From: Stutzerimonas frequens
GTDB lineage: Bacteria; Pseudomonadota; Gammaproteobacteria; Pseudomonadales; Pseudomonadaceae
Assembly: GCF_024448335.1 (NCBI RefSeq)
Contig: NZ_JAMOHM010000009.1
Coordinates: 62,001-126,000, forward strand
Direction: 5' to 3'
Length of the DNA stretch: 64,000 nucleotides
The first letter of the stretch is position 1. Each line of letters begins with the position of its first letter. Shown here piece by piece: positions 58,996 through 64,000 of the stretch. The translations under genes were made by a program, and so were the position numbers. The notes under the pieces are model-generated. The model was not told the DNA's origin and did no database searches. It saw only the letters and a list, made by a program, of their open reading frames with translations.

Positions 58996-60735
58996 TCAGG
59001 CCCTCGCCTCCACCAGCATGCCCTGTACTTCCGGCCGCTTGATCAGCGCGTAGACCACCCCGGTCAGCAGGCTCCCGGCCAGGATCGCGACCAGGTAGAG
59101 CAATGCATGGTTGATCGCGTTGGGGATCAGCAGCACGAAGAGGCCGCCATGGGGCGCCAGCAGCTTGGCACCGAACGCCATGGACAGCGCGCCGGTCAGC
59201 GCACCGCCGGCGATGCTGGCAGGAATCACCCGCAGCGGGTCCTTGGCAGCGAAGGGAATCGCGCCCTCGGAGATGAAGCAGCACCCCAGCACCAGCGCGG
59301 CCTTGCCGGCTTCGCGCTCGGTCTGGGCGAACTTGCGCCGGGCGATCAGCGTGGCGATGCCCATGCCGATCGGCGGCACCATGCCGGCGGCCATGGTCGC
59401 CGCCATCGGAGCGTAGCTTTGCGAGGCAAGCAGCCCGACGGAGAAGGCATAGGCCGCCTTGTTCACCGGACCGCCGAGATCGACGCACATCATGGTGCCC
59501 AGCAGCAGCCCGAGCAGGATCGCGTTGGAGGTGCCCATGGTGTCGAGGAACTCGGTGAGCCCGGCGAGCAGCTTCGCCACCGGCGTGCCGACGATGTAGA
59601 TCATCACCAGGCCCGTCACCAGGCTGGCCAGCAGCGGAATGATCAGGATCGGCTTGAGCGACTCGATGCTGGCCGGCAGTGGAATCCAGCGACTCACCGC
59701 CTTGGCCGCATAGCCGGCGACGAAACCGGCGATGATGCCGCCAATGAAGCCCGCGCCGAGCGTGCCGGCCAGCAAGCCGCCGATCATGCCGGGCGCCAGG
59801 CCCGGGCGGTCGGCGATGGAATAGGCGATGTAACCGGCCAGCAGCGGCACCATCAGCTGGAAAGCGGTTTCGCCGCCGATCTTCATCAAGGCAGCGGCTA
59901 GCGTGCCCTCCTCCTTGAACGCCTCGATGCCGAAGACGAACGACAGGGCGATCAACAGACCGCCCGCCACCACCATCGGCAGCATGTAGGACACCCCGGT
60001 CAGCAGGTGCTTGTAGACACCGGTCTTCTCCGCTTTCTGCTCTCCCGTAGCGGCACTTGCCGTGACGCCACCGCCGAGCACGGCCGCTTCCTGCAGCGCA
60101 CGATCCAGCGTCGCCTCCGGTTGCTTCAGTGCGACACCGGTGCCGCAGCGGAACACGCGCTTGCCGGCGAAACGGGTGACATCCACCTCGATATCGGTCG
60201 CCAGCAGCACCGCGTCGGCTTCCTCGATGGCCTGGGGGTCGAGCACGTTGCGCGCGCCCACCGAGCCACGCGTCTCCACCTGCAGGTCGTAGCCCTTGCG
60301 CGCGGCGGCCTGCTGCAGCGCCTCGGCGGCCATGAAGGTGTGCGCCACGCCGGTCGGGCATGCGGTGATGGCCACCAGCCTGGGTTTGCCGGCGGACGGC
60401 GCGGCGTCGGCTTCGTCGACCGGCTGCAATTCGGTCGCGGTATCGGCGGCGCTGCGCAGGAAGCCTTCCGGGTCGAGCAGGGCCTCGGACGGGGTCGACT
60501 GCACGACACGCTTGCCGACGAAGCGTTGCAGCGACAATGGCCCGGTTTTCACCACCACCACCAGATCGGCGTTGGCGATCTGCGCGGCCGTGAGCGGCGA
60601 ACCGATGGCCTTGGGGTCGTGGACTTCCACGGCGGTCGACCAGCCCAGGCGATGAGCCGCGGCTTCGAGCAAGCGCGAGGTCAGCACGCTGGTGACCATT
60701 CCGTTGGGGCAGGCCGTGATGATGAGCAGATTCAT
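58996..60735 (-). CDS. fruA: Fructose PTS permease EIIBC
   Basis: A 579-residue membrane protein that imports fructose as fructose 1-phosphate. It has a degenerate IIB' domain (ITACPNGM, Cys9), a catalytic IIB domain with the phosphorylated Cys126 (ITACPTGVAHT), a linker and a nine- or ten-helix IIC domain (from about residue 230). The order IIB'-IIB-IIC is the classic fructose type. Last gene of fruBKA. Confidence 0.94.
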   Translation of the reverse strand: MNLLIITACPNGMVTSVLTSRLLEAAAHRLGWSTAVEVHDPKAIGSPLTAAQIANADLVVVVKTGPLSLQRFVGKRVVQSTPSEALLDPEGFLRSAADTATELQPVDEADAAPSAGKPRLVAITACPTGVAHTFMAAEALQQAAARKGYDLQVETRGSVGARNVLDPQAIEEADAVLLATDIEVDVTRFAGKRVFRCGTGVALKQPEATLDRALQEAAVLGGGVTASAATGEQKAEKTGVYKHLLTGVSYMLPMVVAGGLLIALSFVFGIEAFKEEGTLAAALMKIGGETAFQLMVPLLAGYIAYSIADRPGLAPGMIGGLLAGTLGAGFIGGIIAGFVAGYAAKAVSRWIPLPASIESLKPILIIPLLASLVTGLVMIYIVGTPVAKLLAGLTEFLDTMGTSNAILLGLLLGTMMCVDLGGPVNKAAYAFSVGLLASQSYAPMAATMAAGMVPPIGMGIATLIARRKFAQTEREAGKAALVLGCCFISEGAIPFAAKDPLRVIPASIAGGALTGALSMAFGAKLLAPHGGLFVLLIPNAINHALLYLVAILAGSLLTGVVYALIKRPEVQGMLVEARA

Positions 60736-60752
60736 TCCTTCACCTCTTGTAA

Positions 60753-61688
60753 TTATTGGCTGAGCGGCTGCAGCCGCACGGCCGCTTCAAGCTCGGCCAG
60801 TTGCGCCCGATCAGTGATACCGAAGCCAACCTGCCCGACGGCCTGAGCGGCAATCGCCGTGGCATGCGCCAGCGTTCGCTCGGCCGGCCAACCCGCCAGC
60901 AAGCCGTGGAGCATGCCGGCCAGCAGCGAATCCCCGGCGCCCACGGTGCTGACCACCCGCACCTTGGGCGGCTGGGCATGCCAGGCGGCTGCCGGCGAAA
61001 ACCAGCTGACCCCCGCGGCGCCCTGGGACATCACGACATGCTCGATGCGGGCATTCAGGCGGCGCGCCTCGTCGGCCAGGGCCTGCGCGTCGGCCGGATC
61101 GAGGTCGCGGGCCTGGGCCAGCTCTTCTTCGTTGGGCTTGATCAGCCAGGGTGACAGGGCCAGCCCTTCGCGCAGCGCCGGGCCACTGGTGTCCAGCGCA
61201 ACACGCGCACCGAGCCGCGCGAGCTGCTGCAGCAGCTCGACGAACCACGGAGCCTCGACGCCGCGCGGCAGGCTGCCGGCCACCACGACCAGCTCATGGC
61301 CAGGCACCATGCGTTCGAGGCGGGCTAGCAGCTCGTCGCGCTGGGCGGCACCGACCTCCAGCCCCGGGCCATTGATATCGGTAATTCGCCCATCCGCCTC
61401 GGCCAGCTTGATGTTGCTGCGGGTCTCGCCCGCCACGCGGACGAATTCGTCGGCAAAGCCCCGCGCGGCGAACAGCTGCTCGAAAGGCTGGGCATTGGCT
61501 TCGCCGAGAAAGCCGGTCACGGTCAGCTGATGGCCGAGATCGGCTAGGACCTGGGCAACGTTGAGCCCCTTGCCCGCGGCATGCACCTGCAGGTTGTCGC
61601 TGCGATTGACTTCACCCAGACGCAGCGCGGGCAGCTGCACGGTGAGATCGAGCGCGGGATTGAGGGTGACAGTCAGTATGCGCGCCAT
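60753..61688 (-). CDS. fruK: 1-phosphofructokinase
   Basis: A 311-residue PfkB-family kinase that makes fructose 1,6-bisphosphate from the fructose 1-phosphate delivered by FruA. The N-terminal TLNPALDLTVQLPALRLGEVNR and the C-terminal anion hole/catalytic stretch VGAGDSLLAGMLHG (catalytic Asp in GAGDS) are clear. Its start overlaps the fruB stop by one base, so the two are translationally linked. Confidence 0.94.
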   Translation of the reverse strand: MARILTVTLNPALDLTVQLPALRLGEVNRSDNLQVHAAGKGLNVAQVLADLGHQLTVTGFLGEANAQPFEQLFAARGFADEFVRVAGETRSNIKLAEADGRITDINGPGLEVGAAQRDELLARLERMVPGHELVVVAGSLPRGVEAPWFVELLQQLARLGARVALDTSGPALREGLALSPWLIKPNEEELAQARDLDPADAQALADEARRLNARIEHVVMSQGAAGVSWFSPAAAWHAQPPKVRVVSTVGAGDSLLAGMLHGLLAGWPAERTLAHATAIAAQAVGQVGFGITDRAQLAELEAAVRLQPLSQ

Positions 61689-64000
61689 CAGCAGTGCTCC
61701 CCGACGAAGGCGCGCACTTCATGGGCGCCGGGCAACATCAGGGCCTGCTGAGCCAGCCTCTGGCAAGCGGCGAAGTCCAGCTCGCGCACCCGCGCCTTGA
61801 CCAGCGCGATGCTGCGCGCCGACACGCTCAACTCGTCAACGCCCAGCCCCACCAGCATGGGTATTGCCAGCGCATCGGCGGCCAGTTCGCCGCAGACGCC
61901 GACCCATTTGTCCTGCGCGTGGGCGGCTTCCACCGTCATACCGATCAGGCGCAACACGGCCGGGTGCAGCCCATCGGCCTGGCCGGACAGCGTCGGGTGG
62001 CCGCGGTCGATTGCCAGCGTGTACTGGGTCAGATCGTTGGTACCGATGCTGAAAAAATCGACTTCCTGCGCCAGCACCGGCGCGATCAGCGCGGCGGACG
62101 GGATCTCGATCATGATGCCCACCTGCAGGTCGGCCACTGGCAATTCGACGCGCAGGCGATCGACCAGCGCCTTGGCGGTGCGCCATTCCTCGATATTGCC
62201 GACCATGGGAAACATGATCCGCAGCGGCCGGCCGTCGGCGGAGGCGAGCAAGGCACGCAGCTGGGTTTCGAGGATGTCTGGGCGCTGCAGGCTCAGGCGA
62301 ATGCCGCGCACACCGAGGAAGGGGTTCTCCTCGGCCGGCATCGGCCAGTACGGCAGCGGCTTGTCGCCGCCGACATCGAGCGTGCGCACCACCAGGGGCC
62401 GGCCTTCGAGGGCTTCCAGCACACGGCGGTATTCGGCTTCCTGGGTCGCCTGATCCGGCGCCTGAGCGTGGTTCATGAACACCAGCTCGGTGCGCAGCAG
62501 GCCGATGCCCTCGGCACCGAGCGCCACCGCCTCGGGCGTCTCGCCGGCGGCGCCGATGTTGGCAGCGATCTCCACCGGATGGCCGTCACGGGTGATCGCC
62601 GGCTCCAGACGTCGCTCATGGGCCAGGCGCTTGCGTTCCTCCCGCGCGGCGCGCTCGCCCCGGGCCTGTTCGAGCTGCGTATCGCTCGGCGCCACCAGCA
62701 GCTCACCGCGCTCGCCATCGAGTAGCAGCAGGGTGTTGGGCGCCAGGCCGAGCACACCGGCCCCCGCGCCGACGATGGCCGGAATACCCAGGGCCCGGGC
62801 AATGATGGCGCTGTGCGACGTGGCGCCGCCGCCGGCGGTGAGAATGCCGGCGACGCGCTGGGCATTGAGGGTGGCGACGTCCGACGGCGCCACCTCGTCC
62901 ATCACCAGAATGTAGGGCTCATCCGGGGCCTGCTCGGCTTCGACACCGGCCAGGCTGGCCAGCACGCGGCGGCCCACGTCGCGTAGGTCGGCCGCACGCT
63001 CGGCGAGCAGCTGGTCATGCAGCGCCTCCTGCTGCTGCGCCGCGCTTTCGATTTCCTCCATCCAGGCCGCCTCGGCGCTGAGGCCTTTGTGCAGGCGCAC
63101 CTGCACCTCTTCGCGCAGGGCAGGATCCCTGAGCATGGCCTGGTGGGTGGTAAAGATGTCGCGGATGCTGGCGACCTGGCTCTGCGCGATCAGCGTGCCG
63201 ATTTCCGCGAACACCTTGTCCAGCGCCGCGTCGAGCCGCTGCAGCTCGACGGCGGGCGATTCGCCGCGCCGCGGATAGTCGATCGCCTGCGGCTTGCGCA
63301 CCAGCACCGGGCCGATGGCGATGCCGGGCGAGGCGGCGATGCCGATCACCTGCTCGCCGGCCCGCAAGGCGGGCACGTCCTGGGCGGCTTCGTTCAGTTG
63401 CACGGTGGCAGCTGGCGGCTCCGCCGGTTCCCCGCCGACTGGCAGCGGCTCGATTTCCTCGCCCAGCCCTTCCTCCACCGCGCGCACCAACGCCGGCAAG
63501 GCATCGTCGGCGATCGAGGGCTCGGCGATGAACTCCAGCACCTGCCCGCGATGCGAGCCCATCGCCAGCAGCTTGCTCAGGCTCTTGGCCGACACCCCCG
63601 CGCTCTGGCTGCCGGCCAGGCGCACGCGGATCTCGCCGGCAAAGGCCTGTGCGACCTCGGTCAGCACCTTGGCCGGGCGGGCATGCAGGCCGTGGGCATT
63701 GGCCAGCGGCACGCGGGCGCTCGGCCAGTCCGCCGGCACGTCGCCGCCCAGGGCTTCGAGCACGGTGCGACTGGAGGTCGCCTGGCTCAGCTCCGCGCCG
63801 CGCCCCTCGATCAGCAGGTTGCACAGGCGCTCGAGCATCGCCCGGTGCGCTTCACCGAGACTGGCCAGCACGAACAGGCCGTTGAGCGGCTGGCCATGGT
63901 GATCCAGCGACGCGGCGGGTGTGACGAACGCCAGCCCCGGTCGCTGCACCGACTGCTCGCTGCTCAGCCACCAGAGGCCCTCACCCAGCGGCAAGGCCTG
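61688..64000 (-). CDS. fruB: Fructose PTS multiphosphoryl transfer protein (EIIA-HPr-EI), C-terminal part
   Basis: The gene runs off the right edge; 770 residues are visible. They hold the end of an EIIA domain, an HPr domain (ANAHGLHARPAKVLTEVA, His conserved), a Pro/Glu-rich linker and a full enzyme I (phosphohistidine in GGGATSHSAIIARALG; catalytic Cys in GVCGELAAD). It passes phosphate from PEP down to FruA. Domain order is that of FruI/FruB in Pseudomonas, whose only sugar PTS is for fructose. fruR, its usual regulator, would lie beyond the edge. Confidence 0.95.
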   Translation of the reverse strand, partial: QALPLGEGLWWLSSEQSVQRPGLAFVTPAASLDHHGQPLNGLFVLASLGEAHRAMLERLCNLLIEGRGAELSQATSSRTVLEALGGDVPADWPSARVPLANAHGLHARPAKVLTEVAQAFAGEIRVRLAGSQSAGVSAKSLSKLLAMGSHRGQVLEFIAEPSIADDALPALVRAVEEGLGEEIEPLPVGGEPAEPPAATVQLNEAAQDVPALRAGEQVIGIAASPGIAIGPVLVRKPQAIDYPRRGESPAVELQRLDAALDKVFAEIGTLIAQSQVASIRDIFTTHQAMLRDPALREEVQVRLHKGLSAEAAWMEEIESAAQQQEALHDQLLAERAADLRDVGRRVLASLAGVEAEQAPDEPYILVMDEVAPSDVATLNAQRVAGILTAGGGATSHSAIIARALGIPAIVGAGAGVLGLAPNTLLLLDGERGELLVAPSDTQLEQARGERAAREERKRLAHERRLEPAITRDGHPVEIAANIGAAGETPEAVALGAEGIGLLRTELVFMNHAQAPDQATQEAEYRRVLEALEGRPLVVRTLDVGGDKPLPYWPMPAEENPFLGVRGIRLSLQRPDILETQLRALLASADGRPLRIMFPMVGNIEEWRTAKALVDRLRVELPVADLQVGIMIEIPSAALIAPVLAQEVDFFSIGTNDLTQYTLAIDRGHPTLSGQADGLHPAVLRLIGMTVEAAHAQDKWVGVCGELAADALAIPMLVGLGVDELSVSARSIALVKARVRELDFAACQRLAQQALMLPGAHEVRAFVGEHC

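Noticed and set aside
58580-60361. A 593-residue open frame on the minus strand covering the DksA-type gene and part of fruA
   Set aside because: Only the last 111 codons are real (the zinc-finger protein). The rest reads fruA in a wrong frame, and the true start has its own ribosome site at 58915.

Overview
The window is a 64 kb, GC-rich stretch of chromosome from a gammaproteobacterium of the genus Pseudomonas, most likely the P. stutzeri group (Stutzerimonas). This rests on gene content and order recalled from P. aeruginosa (a run like PA4443-PA4484, then RoxSR, PiuA/PiuC and SpeC equivalents) and on protein sequences recognised by eye; no database search was run. No rRNA, tRNA, CRISPR array, prophage or insertion sequence was seen.

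Layout. 1-7.5 kb: start of cysD (cut by the window edge), a Nif3-family gene, algW (periplasmic protease), then on the minus strand ibaG-murA-hisG-hisD-hisC. 7.5-11.1 kb: the mlaFEDCB phospholipid-transport operon with a psiE-like gene at its end. 11.4-18.4 kb, plus strand: kdsD-kdsC-lptC-lptA-lptB (Kdo and LPS export), then rpoN-hpf-ptsN-rapZ-ptsO (sigma-54 and nitrogen PTS). 18.4-22.8 kb: pmbA, yjgA, tldD and a nitrilase-family gene. 22.8-32.8 kb, minus strand: mreB-mreC-mreD, a coiled-coil/PEGA-like protein, maf, rng and yhdP, running on into the nitrilase gene and tldD. 33.1-36.4 kb: gatCAB (tRNA amidotransferase). 36.5-42.1 kb: an RlpA-like lipoprotein, two tandem CaCA-type antiporters, a bactofilin/coiled-coil/M23 peptidase module and an AEC transporter. 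42.2-44.9 kb: the redox two-component system roxSR and a SIMPL-domain protein. 45.1-55.0 kb: an iron-uptake region with two TonB-dependent receptors, a PepSY/DUF2271/DUF4198/flavoreductase cassette, piuC and a Sel1-repeat gene. 55.1-58.9 kb: speC, prfC, a small secreted protein and a DksA-type zinc-finger protein. 59-64 kb: fruBKA (fructose PTS), with fruB cut by the window edge.

Much of the window serves the cell envelope: murA for peptidoglycan precursors, mla for phospholipid asymmetry, kds/lpt for LPS, mre for cell shape, yhdP for phospholipid transfer, and bactofilin plus M23 peptidase for local wall remodelling. The most variable-looking part is the 45-55 kb iron region, where a catecholate-type receptor sits beside a likely inner-membrane reduction module and the piuA/piuC pair. 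The points most worth checking are an mreC gene whose conserved N-terminus starts at an ATC codon, a hairpin between mreB and mreC, a long speC leader that could encode a 12-residue peptide, 10-bp-phased iterons between piuA and piuC, an inverted repeat pair inside the his operon, and the PEGA-like protein downstream of mreD.
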